Of a stretch of DNA of 64,000 nucleotides, positions 47,470 through 57,048 are shown piece after piece. Within the stretch, counting starts at the first letter, position 1, and the number at the start of each line of letters is the position of its first letter. The notes under the pieces are model-generated. The model worked only from the letters and a program-made list of their open reading frames with translations, ran no database searches and was not told the DNA's origin. The stretch is from Acholoe squamosa (Eukaryota > Annelida > Polychaeta > Phyllodocida > Polynoidae): the NCBI GenBank assembly GCA_949317995.1, contig OX439050.1:23323839-23387838 (forward strand), written 5' to 3'. Made by a program: the position numbers and the translations under genes.

Positions 47470-49719
47470 ATGCAGTGCTTAGCTCACTGGACCCCGGGTA
47501 GGGCACGGGACCCATTCCCATGGACCAGCGAGCAAGAAGAGTCTTTTAATAAAATAAAAGATTTATTTAGGAATACACCCGTGTTGAAATATCCCACTCC
47601 CGAGGGACATTTCATCTTAGACACCGATGCGAGCAATGATGCGATTGGGGCAGCTCTCTCTCAGGTCCAAGAGGGAGTCGAAGTGCCAATAGCATTTGCT
47701 AGCAACACGTTAAGCAAGACACAGCGAAATTATTGTACCACCAAGCGAGAACTCCTCGCTGTGGTGGTGTATACGAAGAAGTTCAAGCATTTCCTTTGGG
47801 GAAGTGACTTTACTTTAAGAACAGACCATTCGTCTCTTAGGTGGCTCCTTAACTTTAAGGACGCCGAGGGGATGATTGGACGTTGGTTAGCTCACCTATC
47901 CGAATTCGGATTAGAGCATAAACAAATAGAGCACCGACCCGGTGCTAAACACATCAATGCGGATGCCTTGTCAAGACGGCCTATCCGAAGGTGCCAAAAT
48001 GCCACATGTGAAGACTGCGGGGCCCACAATGCTGTGGTAGCCGGGCTGGTATTTAATTATACCACCCCCCGTATCCCCTGGGAGGAGGCTGTATGCAGCT
48101 ATCTCGATTGGTCCTCGGTGACCATCAAGAAGTTTCAACAGTCAGACCCCACCACTGCGCGCATAATGGAATACCTACGGTCAGGTATTAAACCGGCAAG
48201 GCCTCTAGTTTCCCTGGAGGATAGGGAAGCGAGGCGATTGCTAGCTCAATGGACCGAGCTAGAGATCCGAGACGGCATACTATGTAGGTGGAAGACAACT
48301 CCCACCAACGGTAGGCTGTTGCAAATAGTGATACCCGCCCCGATGAGGAGGGATATCATGTATTATTGCCATGGCCACCAAACGAGTGGCCATTTCGGTA
48401 AGAAGAGGTCAATAGAGCGTCTACAAAGGCGTTACTACTGGCCCGGTATGAGAGGCGACCTGCTCCGGTGGATCGCCACTTGCCCGGATTGTTGTAAAAA
48501 CAAACCGGGACCCGGCCTGGGTAAGCAACCCTTATCACAGGAATTGTTTGGTGTCAGATTCGCTCGAGTAGCGATAGACATCATCAGTGGGATTAAGACG
48601 ACGCCGCGAGACAATACTTGTATGATGGTCGTAACCGACTATTATACTAAGTACACTCGGGTGTTCCCCCTTCCTAACCACAAAGCCGCCACATGCGCGG
48701 AGGCATTTGTGAAAGGCTGGGTGCTGCATTTGGGTGTTCCCCTTATGATGCACAGTGACCAAGGAAGGGAGTTCGAGTCAGAACTTTGGCAGGAAATGTG
48801 CCATTACCTAGCCATTTGTAAGACCCGAACAAACCCGTACCGACCACAGTCGGATGGGCAGGTAGAGCGCTTCAATAGAACCCTCATACAAGTACTAAAG
48901 CCCCTGGTTAATACCCACCAGGATGACTGGGATGAACAGTGCGAGTTTGTAGTACATGCCTACAACAACACTGTCCATTCATCAACTAACTGCACCCCAA
49001 ACATGCTAGTGTTCGGCGAGGACATCATAATGCCCGCCGACTTAGTGTATGGAGTGGTTGGAATAGACCCGGAGGCGCCCTGCACGGTGCTGTTTGTAGA
49101 GTCATTAAGGGACCGGTTCAAACAGGCATACGAGGCCGTTCGGAAAGAACTGCTGAAGAGTGCGAAGTGGCAGAAGGTGGGCTATGACACCAATGCTAAA
49201 CGAATTCGTTTTAATGTTGGGGACAAAGTACTAAGGTACTACGAGCCGCTGGATAAGCTGAAGCTCGTAACGCCTTGGGAAGGTCCGTTTAAAATCGTTC
49301 GTGTCATCTCCGAGTCCACGGTGATGATAGAGGACTGCCTGACGGGTAGAAAATGGAAGACAAATGTCGAAAAACTTCGGCCCTGGAAGGGGCGCGAAGA
49401 GGCGGAGAGGGAGTTCGGCTACAAACCACCTGTATCTGTCCCTAGTGGACCGAGCGTGGTAGTACCGACGAAGCGCCCTAGAGGCCGGCCGAGAAAGACG
49501 CCGGGAGACGAGGTTATGGTAAAAAAGAAGACAAAGGCCAGGAAACGACCTAATCGTAAGAAATGGAAGAAAGTCTCGCTGAGTGAAGGCATTACGTATG
49601 GGAAGGGTCCCGCTTTGACTAAGCGAGATCCAGAAAAGGCCGTACGTAAAGCCGGGAAAAATAAAATGCTAACCGAAGGCGTTAGACGCAGTCCCCGGTT
49701 GAGGTCTGCTGTAACCTAA
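47470..49719 (+). CDS. RNase H-integrase part of pol (copy 1), out of frame with the RT
   Basis: 749 codons counted from an internal ATG; the pol frame is open upstream from about 47410, so this ATG is not the biological start. RNase H: ILDTDAS with Asp 51/53, KRELLAVV and RTDHSSLRWL. The integrase zinc-binding HHCC is around HGHQTSGHFGKK..CPDCC. The core has D370, D430 and E466 (spacing 35) in AIDIISG, HSDQGREF and DGQVERF. A GPF-type C-terminal motif is at 602-607. The tail is highly basic with an AT-hook-like core KRPRGRPRK at 668-676. All catalytic residues are present. It would cut viral DNA ends and integrate them. No chromodomain is seen. Confidence 0.92.
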   Translation: MQCLAHWTPGRARDPFPWTSEQEESFNKIKDLFRNTPVLKYPTPEGHFILDTDASNDAIGAALSQVQEGVEVPIAFASNTLSKTQRNYCTTKRELLAVVVYTKKFKHFLWGSDFTLRTDHSSLRWLLNFKDAEGMIGRWLAHLSEFGLEHKQIEHRPGAKHINADALSRRPIRRCQNATCEDCGAHNAVVAGLVFNYTTPRIPWEEAVCSYLDWSSVTIKKFQQSDPTTARIMEYLRSGIKPARPLVSLEDREARRLLAQWTELEIRDGILCRWKTTPTNGRLLQIVIPAPMRRDIMYYCHGHQTSGHFGKKRSIERLQRRYYWPGMRGDLLRWIATCPDCCKNKPGPGLGKQPLSQELFGVRFARVAIDIISGIKTTPRDNTCMMVVTDYYTKYTRVFPLPNHKAATCAEAFVKGWVLHLGVPLMMHSDQGREFESELWQEMCHYLAICKTRTNPYRPQSDGQVERFNRTLIQVLKPLVNTHQDDWDEQCEFVVHAYNNTVHSSTNCTPNMLVFGEDIIMPADLVYGVVGIDPEAPCTVLFVESLRDRFKQAYEAVRKELLKSAKWQKVGYDTNAKRIRFNVGDKVLRYYEPLDKLKLVTPWEGPFKIVRVISESTVMIEDCLTGRKWKTNVEKLRPWKGREEAEREFGYKPPVSVPSGPSVVVPTKRPRGRPRKTPGDEVMVKKKTKARKRPNRKKWKKVSLSEGITYGKGPALTKRDPEKAVRKAGKNKMLTEGVRRSPRLRSAVT

Positions 49720-50235
49720 CTCAGTACACAACGAGCTGCTGCGTGTTGTCCGCCATAGGCAGGCAACATACGTTCCACGGCTAGAGATGTCGAACGCGCC
49801 CTCCCCGGGTGGCTGTATCCCGTGAGTGGCGGTCGGATTAACCGGTACATTCGCTTTGAAGCGTTGTATACACCGCCAAGCTCCAGACGATAGCACTCGG
49901 GTAGTAGGCCGCGTCTCACATGTCGAGTCGAATGTTGGTTCGGATCTAGTTCCCTAGGTGGCGCTGCTGGTGTGGCGGGAAAGCGCGGAACTAGGTCACC
50001 GGATAGCCATGGCGGGATCTCGCGAGACGAGAGGTCTGACGTCATACTGGTCATAACTAGAGCGGACTCGTGGTGGTTAGACGCCACCCGTTTTTGCTCT
50101 AGTTATTTGTCGGCGGTTGTACAGCCTGTAGCTGTCGTGTTAGCCTAGCTAAACCAAACCTCCCCTGTTGGACGAATCCTTCGGGAGGAGTCCAACAAAA
50201 CTTGCCAATTTATTTTGGAAGTCGGACCCGGTGCC
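49720..50235 (+). other. pol-ORF3 spacer with two strong hairpins (copy 1)
   Basis: 515 non-coding nt between integrase stop and ORF3 start. One hairpin pairs TAACTAGAGC (50054-50063) with GCTCTAGTTA (50096-50105), with GGTGG/CCACC inside. A second pairs TGTTGGAC (50166-50173) with GTCCAACA (50190-50197) and is capped by TCC-TTCG-GGA, a UUCG tetraloop, ending 38 nt before the ORF3 ATG. Both recur 6,813 bp downstream (56867-56918, 56979-57010). Confidence 0.7.
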
Positions 50236-50481
50236 ATGGCACAGGGAACGATTGACGCTGCGCGTCAAACTGCCAACATTCCGTTGGAACAAGACGAGGA
50301 CCCGAAGGTCTCGTCTCGGGTCGAGGAATCTATGGATTCTTCGACAGAGGAGGCCGCCCGGACGCTCTCGGCTATGGCCGAGGCAACCGACCGGGAGAGA
50401 ATGCCACCTCCACCACCGCCACGCCCGGAGCGCCCGTCTACAACAGCCGTGTTCGTGTGGTGCTTGTTCCTTCTATGCTAG
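50236..50481 (+). pseudogene. truncated ORF3 (copy 1)
   Basis: Identical to the start of the full ORF3 at 57049 for about 71 codons (to 50449). It then runs out of frame into LTR sequence and stops after about 10 more codons (TAG at 50479). The break is the tandem-duplication junction, where the dinucleotide CG is shared between ORF3 and LTR. Confidence 0.9.
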
Positions 50482-50761
50482 CTAGGTGTCGCTTTGCTAT
50501 ACCTCGTTGGTACTAGAGGGGGCAGCACCATGCCTCGCGTCCAGCTCCTACTAAGGAGCCGGACGAGCGGCAGAAGGGGACTGGACATGGTCCAGTCCAG
50601 ACGCTAGTACTTTGTTATCAAAGAGATCTAATAAAGTCCTACCCGAGAGGTAGGGGTTTCTGGGGCTTTGCCCAACCCGAACTATTCGTGTTGTGTTGGT
50701 ACATCTAGTGGTAAGCGAGCCAAAGAGCCACCCAACATATAAGTCGATACGAACCATTACA
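50450..50761 (+). repeat. truncated internal LTR (lacks U3)
   Basis: LTR positions 53-364 only: the TATA box and all U3 are missing, while AATAAA, the hairpins and the 3' end are kept. It matches the 5' LTR at the two positions where the 3' LTR differs. Without U3 it should not act as a promoter. Confidence 0.93.
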
Positions 50762-50762
50762 C

Positions 50763-50774
50763 TGGTGCCGTGAC
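50763..50774 (+). promoter_or_regulatory. second primer binding site (tRNA-His type)
   Basis: Same 12-nt TGGTGCCGTGAC as at 43950, following the truncated internal LTR. Confidence 0.7.
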
Positions 50775-50972
50775 CAGTTGGTTCGGGGGTGGTGCGCGGC
50801 CACATTGGCCGAAAGCCTCGGGAAACCCGAAGCGGATCCCCCCAGCCCTGGGCTAGAGGGATTCGAAGAGGATGATTACACATCCCAGCATCTGTTGTTA
50901 GACTGGAAACCCGGTCAACAACAAATGTTTAATCAGGAGGGTGTATGAAATATTTTTTCTACACCCGACCTG

Positions 50973-53900
50973 ATGGACAATGCCACCAGAGATGGCATCG
51001 TAAAATTGTATCCGGCTACACCCCAAACAGGAGTACCGGATACCGGATTGTTTAGGGGTGTGTTAAGACCCCCAACTTTAGACTTGAGCGATTGGTCCCA
51101 AGTTATAACTAGCAGACGCCAGCTAGGTCCTATGGTACCAACGGGCTCGGCTAGCGGCTTGGGTACACCAATTGCACAAAGCTCTATGCAGCGTACTGCA
51201 ACCCCCAAGGGTTCAGCACCAGGTGGTGGAAACGAAGTAGCCCCACTAATGACATCGTCGGATCATGACAGCGACGATGGCAAAACCATAAGGGACGCAA
51301 TAGTCCCAGGCGCGAAAGCAAAAAATAAGCCTAGTGGTACCGGACCGAAAAGCTCGGAAAGGCATCACCTAGGCCGATCTCTAGACGAAGGCTTGTCTGA
51401 CTCCATGTTTAACCCTGGAGGCAGTCGCAAGTCTATCTACGGACGTCGGATGGGTCCCGGGTATAAAAATACCCAGGCCTATTTGAAAGCCAAGGAACAG
51501 GTAGAGTTGCAGGCTAAGAGGCAACATGAACAATTCATGTTAGCCCAATCCAAAATAGAAGAGGAAGCTAGGTCTCGGATCGGAAAATTACGATCCGTTG
51601 AGCAGGAGGCGATTCTAAAAGAATCCGACCTCAAATATCGTCTATCCTCCGTATCCCATCAGTTGGAGCGGAAGGAGAGAGACGCACAGGAAAAAGAAAA
51701 AAGGCTGGCTGAGTTGGAAATCGAGGAAGCCAGTAAACTTAGAGCAATCGACAAGGCTAGGGCCGAGGAGGTTGCTAAGGCTCGGGATGTAAATAAATTA
51801 CAAACGGAGTTGCACGCAATGGAGGAGAAGCTTAAGAAACTTCAACTCCGGAAGGCTGAGACAGAAGCCAAGATGGTCTCGGAACAAGCCGAGATCAGGA
51901 AGGAGACCAGTGAATATAACAAGTCTCAGAAAGAGAAGGGTGAAAAGTACCGCCTACTTAAGGATACTTTTAAGCGAGAGGCAATTATCGCCCAAGAAGA
52001 AAGAAACCGAGCTGTGGCGGAAAATGAAAAGATTCGATCCGAAATCTTGGCAGAAAACGCACAGCTAAGGGAGGAACAGCGAAACCTGACTACAGACGTA
52101 GCTACCCTCACAATAAATAAGTCTGCTATGGAGAGTTATTTACAGGAGCAAGAGCAAACGCAGGCCCCTCCGGCGAGTAGGGATACAAACCCGAACTCGA
52201 CGTTCGTGAAACAGGGCGACCCAGTCTCCTGTTCTACACCGAAGAATCCGCAGTATAATCCTTTTGTAAATGATAATGCTTCGCGGAATGTAGATCAAGG
52301 GGGCGTTTACATCAGAACCCAGGATAAGCATGGCCGAACTAGTAGAGTCCGGATAAGTGAAGTGCCCATAGTCCACAACCTGGACCCGGACTATACCCCT
52401 AGAGAGGCTTCCGATAGTAGTGCGGAGACCAGTGGATTCCACATTCATGTGGATCCGAGTAACGACCCGGGGCTGGGTGCTGGTAATGACAACACCCAAC
52501 CCAATCCATCGAACGATGGCAGCCAGTCAACGGGAAACCAGCCATCCGACGGCCTTCCCCCAAGTCATCCGTGTCTGGAATTCCTGAGAGGACTCGGATT
52601 GAATCTTGGTGATTCGGGAGACTTTCACCAGTTTACCAGTAACCCCTCGCCTTTAGGGGGGAGACGGTGGTATGTACCCATATCTGTGGAAGGCCGGGTG
52701 GGGGAATTCTTAGTGGATACTGGAGCTAGTCATTCATGTGTGTCCAAAAGATTCTTTGATTCGGTGGCCGGCAGCCATGAGAACCTCAAAACGGGGGTAA
52801 ATGCTTGCACGGCCGACGGAAGCAGTATGCGTACATTTGGTAGGACGTTTATGCCTATCCGTATAGGAGGCAAAGAATTTGTTCTTTCGCCAACTATAGC
52901 AGAGGTTAGTGATGACGGAATCCTCGGATTGGATTTTGCAAGCTTATACGGGGCCGTCTTGGACCCGAGGGAGGGTACGATGGGTATACGGAGCCCGTAT
53001 GGCTTGCATGTCCAATGCGTATTGAGACAGGTGTCTTCGGTCGCATCAGTGATACATACGGTGAAGATCCCACCGGGTACCACTTGCGATGTCCTTTGTG
53101 GCGGGTCCATGGCTCAAAGGAATGAAACTGGAGTCTACGAACCCGACACGGTGTATTTGTCAAGCATCGGGTTAGACTCAGTGGATACATTAGTGGCTAA
53201 TGCAGCTTGGTCTGTATTACCCATAACTAACCGAAGTGGTTCGGTGGTTTATTTGAGGCGAGGCGACAGTGTTGGAAGGATGAGTTCGGTAGAACATGTC
53301 GCCGAGGCTAAATTTAACAAACCACTAAACCCAGTTAGTCAGCATCCCATGGATGAAGAATTCCAAAAGCTGATTGATCAGTCAGATTTAAAGAATACGG
53401 ACGATAAGGATTGCCTAGCGAGACTTCTACAAAAGTACGAAGGTGCTTTTGGTAGGGAAGGAGGCCCGGTGGGTAGATCCGATAAGGTGTTGCACACCAT
53501 AGATGTGGGCAACGAGAAACCTTTTAAAATCCCGTATCGTAGACTTCCTCTCAAGAAGAAGTTAATTTGTGAAGAGCAAATACAAAAACAGTTGGACCTA
53601 GGGGTAATCGTGCCCAGCTCGAGTCCCTGGTCCAGCCCTGTTTGTATGACTACTAAGAAAGACGGTACAATCCGCTTTTGTGTCGACTACCGGAAATTGA
53701 ACGGTATAACAAAGAAGAACTCGTATCCTTTACCAAGGATAGACGAGACTTTAGATAGCTTGGGCGGAAACCAATGGTTCTGTACCTTGGATTTACAGTC
53801 CGGATATTGGCAAATACCAATGCACCCCAATGACAAGGAGAAGACAGCGTTCTCCAGTCATATGGGGCTATTCGAGTATAATGTCTTACCCTTCGGATTG

Positions 53901-54248
53901 TGTAACGCCCCCGCTACATTCGAGGCTATGATGGAATCCTTACTGAGTGACCTTTTGTGGAAGAAATGCCTGGTTTACTTGGATGATGTGGTCGTGTTCG
54001 GCAAGTCATTCAAGGAATGCCTGGCGAATCTGCAATTAGTCCTCGACCGGATACTATCAAACGGTCTTAAACTTAAACCCAAGAAATGTAATTTGTTTAA
54101 GAAAACCATTACATACTTGGGAAGGATCATTACTCCTAAAGGGGTGAGTGCGGATCCGGAAAAATTAGAAGCTGTAGAAAATTGGGAAAGACCCATGAGT
54201 GCTAAGGAGGTGAGATCATTTTTTAGGATTTTGTTCCTATTATCGTGA
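50973..54248 (+). CDS. gag-protease-reverse transcriptase polyprotein (copy 2)
   Basis: The 1,091-codon translation appears identical to that of copy 1 (44160-47435): coiled-coil Gag part, DTG protease and YLDD reverse transcriptase. It ends at the same TGA after the T6 run. The copy follows a U3-less LTR, so expression would depend on read-through from the 5' LTR. Confidence 0.9.
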   Translation: MDNATRDGIVKLYPATPQTGVPDTGLFRGVLRPPTLDLSDWSQVITSRRQLGPMVPTGSASGLGTPIAQSSMQRTATPKGSAPGGGNEVAPLMTSSDHDSDDGKTIRDAIVPGAKAKNKPSGTGPKSSERHHLGRSLDEGLSDSMFNPGGSRKSIYGRRMGPGYKNTQAYLKAKEQVELQAKRQHEQFMLAQSKIEEEARSRIGKLRSVEQEAILKESDLKYRLSSVSHQLERKERDAQEKEKRLAELEIEEASKLRAIDKARAEEVAKARDVNKLQTELHAMEEKLKKLQLRKAETEAKMVSEQAEIRKETSEYNKSQKEKGEKYRLLKDTFKREAIIAQEERNRAVAENEKIRSEILAENAQLREEQRNLTTDVATLTINKSAMESYLQEQEQTQAPPASRDTNPNSTFVKQGDPVSCSTPKNPQYNPFVNDNASRNVDQGGVYIRTQDKHGRTSRVRISEVPIVHNLDPDYTPREASDSSAETSGFHIHVDPSNDPGLGAGNDNTQPNPSNDGSQSTGNQPSDGLPPSHPCLEFLRGLGLNLGDSGDFHQFTSNPSPLGGRRWYVPISVEGRVGEFLVDTGASHSCVSKRFFDSVAGSHENLKTGVNACTADGSSMRTFGRTFMPIRIGGKEFVLSPTIAEVSDDGILGLDFASLYGAVLDPREGTMGIRSPYGLHVQCVLRQVSSVASVIHTVKIPPGTTCDVLCGGSMAQRNETGVYEPDTVYLSSIGLDSVDTLVANAAWSVLPITNRSGSVVYLRRGDSVGRMSSVEHVAEAKFNKPLNPVSQHPMDEEFQKLIDQSDLKNTDDKDCLARLLQKYEGAFGREGGPVGRSDKVLHTIDVGNEKPFKIPYRRLPLKKKLICEEQIQKQLDLGVIVPSSSPWSSPVCMTTKKDGTIRFCVDYRKLNGITKKNSYPLPRIDETLDSLGGNQWFCTLDLQSGYWQIPMHPNDKEKTAFSSHMGLFEYNVLPFGLCNAPATFEAMMESLLSDLLWKKCLVYLDDVVVFGKSFKECLANLQLVLDRILSNGLKLKPKKCNLFKKTITYLGRIITPKGVSADPEKLEAVENWERPMSAKEVRSFFRILFLLS

Positions 54249-54282
54249 TTTCATACCGAATTACTCTTGTGTCAGCTTCCCC

Positions 54283-56532
54283 ATGCAGTGCTTAGCTCAC
54301 TGGACCCCGGGTAGGGCACGGGACCCATTCCCATGGACCAGCGAGCAAGAAGAGTCTTTTAATAAAATAAAAGATTTATTTAGGAATACACCCGTGTTGA
54401 AATATCCCACTTCCGAGGGACATTTCATCTTAGACACCGATGCGAGCAATGATGCGATTGGGGCAGCTCTCTCTCAGGTCCAAGAGGGAGTCGAAGTGCC
54501 AATAGCATTTGCTAGCAACACGTTAAGCAAGACACAGCGAAATTATTGTACCACCAAGCGAGAACTCCTCGCTGTGGTGGTGTATACGAAGAAGTTCAAG
54601 CATTTCCTTTGGGGAAGTGACTTTACTTTAAGAACAGACCATTCGTCTCTTAGGTGGCTCCTTAACTTTAAGGACGCCGAGGGGATGATTGGACGTTGGT
54701 TAGCTCACCTATCCGAATTCGGATTAGAGCATAAACAAATAGAGCACCGACCCGGTGCTAAACACATCAATGCGGATGCCTTGTCAAGACGGCCTATCCG
54801 AAGGTGCCAAAATGCCACATGTGAAGACTGCGGGGCCCACAATGCTGTGGTAGCCGGGCTGGTATTTAATTATACCACCCCCCGTATCCCCTGGGAGGAG
54901 GCTGTATGCAGCTATCTCGATTGGTCCTCGGTGACCATCAAGAAGTTTCAACAGTCAGACCCCACCACTGCGCGCATAATGGAATACCTACGGTCAGGTA
55001 TTAAACCGGCAAGGCCTCTAGTTTCCCTGGAGGATAGGGAAGCGAGGCGATTGCTAGCTCAATGGACCGAGCTAGAGATCCGAGACGGCATACTATGTAG
55101 GTGGAAGACAACTCCCACCAACGGTAGGCTGTTGCAAATAGTGATACCCGCCCCGATGAGGAGGGATATCATGTATTATTGCCATGGCCACCAAACGAGT
55201 GGCCATTTCGGTAAGAAGAGGTCAATAGAGCGTCTACAAAGGCGTTACTACTGGCCCGGTATGAGAGGCGACCTGCTCCGGTGGATCGCCACTTGCCCGG
55301 ATTGTTGTAAAAACAAACCGGGACCCGGCCTGGGTAAGCAACCCTTATCACAGGAATTGTTTGGTGTCAGATTCGCTCGAGTAGCGATAGACATCATCAG
55401 TGGGATTAAGACGACGCCGCGAGACAATACTTGTATGATGGTCGTAACCGACTATTATACTAAGTACACTCGGGTGTTCCCCCTTCCTAACCACAAAGCC
55501 GCCACATGCGCGGAGGCATTTGTGAAAGGCTGGGTGCTGCATTTGGGTGTTCCCCTTATGATGCACAGTGACCAAGGAAGGGAGTTCGAGTCAGAACTTT
55601 GGCAGGAAATGTGCCATTACCTAGCCATTTGTAAGACCCGAACAAACCCGTACCGACCACAGTCGGATGGGCAGGTAGAGCGCTTCAATAGAACCCTCAT
55701 ACAAGTACTAAAGCCCCTGGTTAATACCCACCAGGATGACTGGGATGAACAGTGCGAGTTTGTAGTACATGCCTACAACAACACTGTCCATTCATCAACT
55801 AACTGCACCCCAAACATGCTAGTGTTCAGCGAGGACATCATAATGCCCGCCGACTTAGTGTATGGAGTGGTTGGAATAGACCCGGAGGCGCCCTGCACGG
55901 TGCTGTTTGTAGAGTCATTAAGGGACCGGTTCAAACAGGCATACGAGGCCGTTCGGAAAGAACTGCTGAAGAGTGCGAAGTGGCAGAAGGTGGGCTATGA
56001 CACCAATGCTAAACGAATTCGTTTTAATGTTGGGGACAAAGTACTAAGGTACTACGAGCCGCTGGATAAGCTGAAGCTCGTAACGCCTTGGGAAGGTCCG
56101 TTTAAAATCGTTCGTGTCATCTCCGAGTCCACGGTGATGATAGAGGACTGCCTGACGGGTAGAAAATGGAAGACAAATGTCGAAAAACTTCGGCCCTGGA
56201 AGGGGCGCGAAGAGGCGGAGAGGGAGTTCGGCTACAAACCACCTGTATCTGTCCCTAGTGGACCGAGCGTGGTAGTACCGACGAAGCGCCCTAGAGGCCG
56301 GCCGAGAAAGACGCCGGGAGACGAGGTTATGGTAAAAAAGAAGACGAAGGCCAGGAAACGACCTAATCGTAAGAAATGGAAGAAAGTCTCGCTGAGTGAA
56401 GGCATTACGTATGGGAAGGGTCCCGCTTTGACTAAGCGAGATCCAGAAAAGGCCGTACGTAAAGCCGGGAAAAATAAAATGCTAACCGAAGGCGTTAGAC
56501 GCAGTCCCCGGTTGAGGTCTGCTGTAACCTAA
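54283..56532 (+). CDS. RNase H-integrase part of pol (copy 2)
   Basis: 749 codons from the same internal ATG as copy 1. Two amino-acid changes are seen: Pro to Ser at residue 44 (54412) before the RNase H core, and Gly to Ser at 516 (55828) after the integrase DDE. A third difference (56346) is silent. Catalytic residues and the AT-hook-like tail are unchanged. Confidence 0.92.
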   Translation: MQCLAHWTPGRARDPFPWTSEQEESFNKIKDLFRNTPVLKYPTSEGHFILDTDASNDAIGAALSQVQEGVEVPIAFASNTLSKTQRNYCTTKRELLAVVVYTKKFKHFLWGSDFTLRTDHSSLRWLLNFKDAEGMIGRWLAHLSEFGLEHKQIEHRPGAKHINADALSRRPIRRCQNATCEDCGAHNAVVAGLVFNYTTPRIPWEEAVCSYLDWSSVTIKKFQQSDPTTARIMEYLRSGIKPARPLVSLEDREARRLLAQWTELEIRDGILCRWKTTPTNGRLLQIVIPAPMRRDIMYYCHGHQTSGHFGKKRSIERLQRRYYWPGMRGDLLRWIATCPDCCKNKPGPGLGKQPLSQELFGVRFARVAIDIISGIKTTPRDNTCMMVVTDYYTKYTRVFPLPNHKAATCAEAFVKGWVLHLGVPLMMHSDQGREFESELWQEMCHYLAICKTRTNPYRPQSDGQVERFNRTLIQVLKPLVNTHQDDWDEQCEFVVHAYNNTVHSSTNCTPNMLVFSEDIIMPADLVYGVVGIDPEAPCTVLFVESLRDRFKQAYEAVRKELLKSAKWQKVGYDTNAKRIRFNVGDKVLRYYEPLDKLKLVTPWEGPFKIVRVISESTVMIEDCLTGRKWKTNVEKLRPWKGREEAEREFGYKPPVSVPSGPSVVVPTKRPRGRPRKTPGDEVMVKKKTKARKRPNRKKWKKVSLSEGITYGKGPALTKRDPEKAVRKAGKNKMLTEGVRRSPRLRSAVT

Positions 56533-57048
56533 CTCAGTACACAACGAGCTGCTGCGTGTTGTCCGCCATAGGCAGGCAACATACGTTCCACGGCTAGAGA
56601 TGTCGAACGCGCCCTCCCCGGGTGGCTGTATCCCGTGAGTGGCGGTCGGATTAACCGGTACATTCGCTTTGAAGCGTTGTATACACCGCCAAGCTCCAGA
56701 CGATAGCACTCGGGTAGTAGGCCGCGTCTCACATGTCGAGTCGAATGTTGGTTCGGATCTAGTTCCCTAGGTGGCGCTGCTGGTGTGGCGGGAAAGCGCG
56801 GAACTAGGTCACCGGATAGCCATGGCGGGATCTCGCGAGACGAGAGGTCTGACGTCATACTGGTCATAACTAGAGCGGACTCGTGGTGGTTAGACGCCAC
56901 CCGTTTTTGCTCTAGTTATTTGTCGGCGGTTGTACAGCCTGTAGCTGTCGTGTTAGCCTAGCTAAACCAAACCTCCCCTGTTGGACGAATCCTTCGGGAG
57001 GAGTCCAACAAAACTTGCCAATTTATTTTGGAAGTCGGACCCGGTGCC

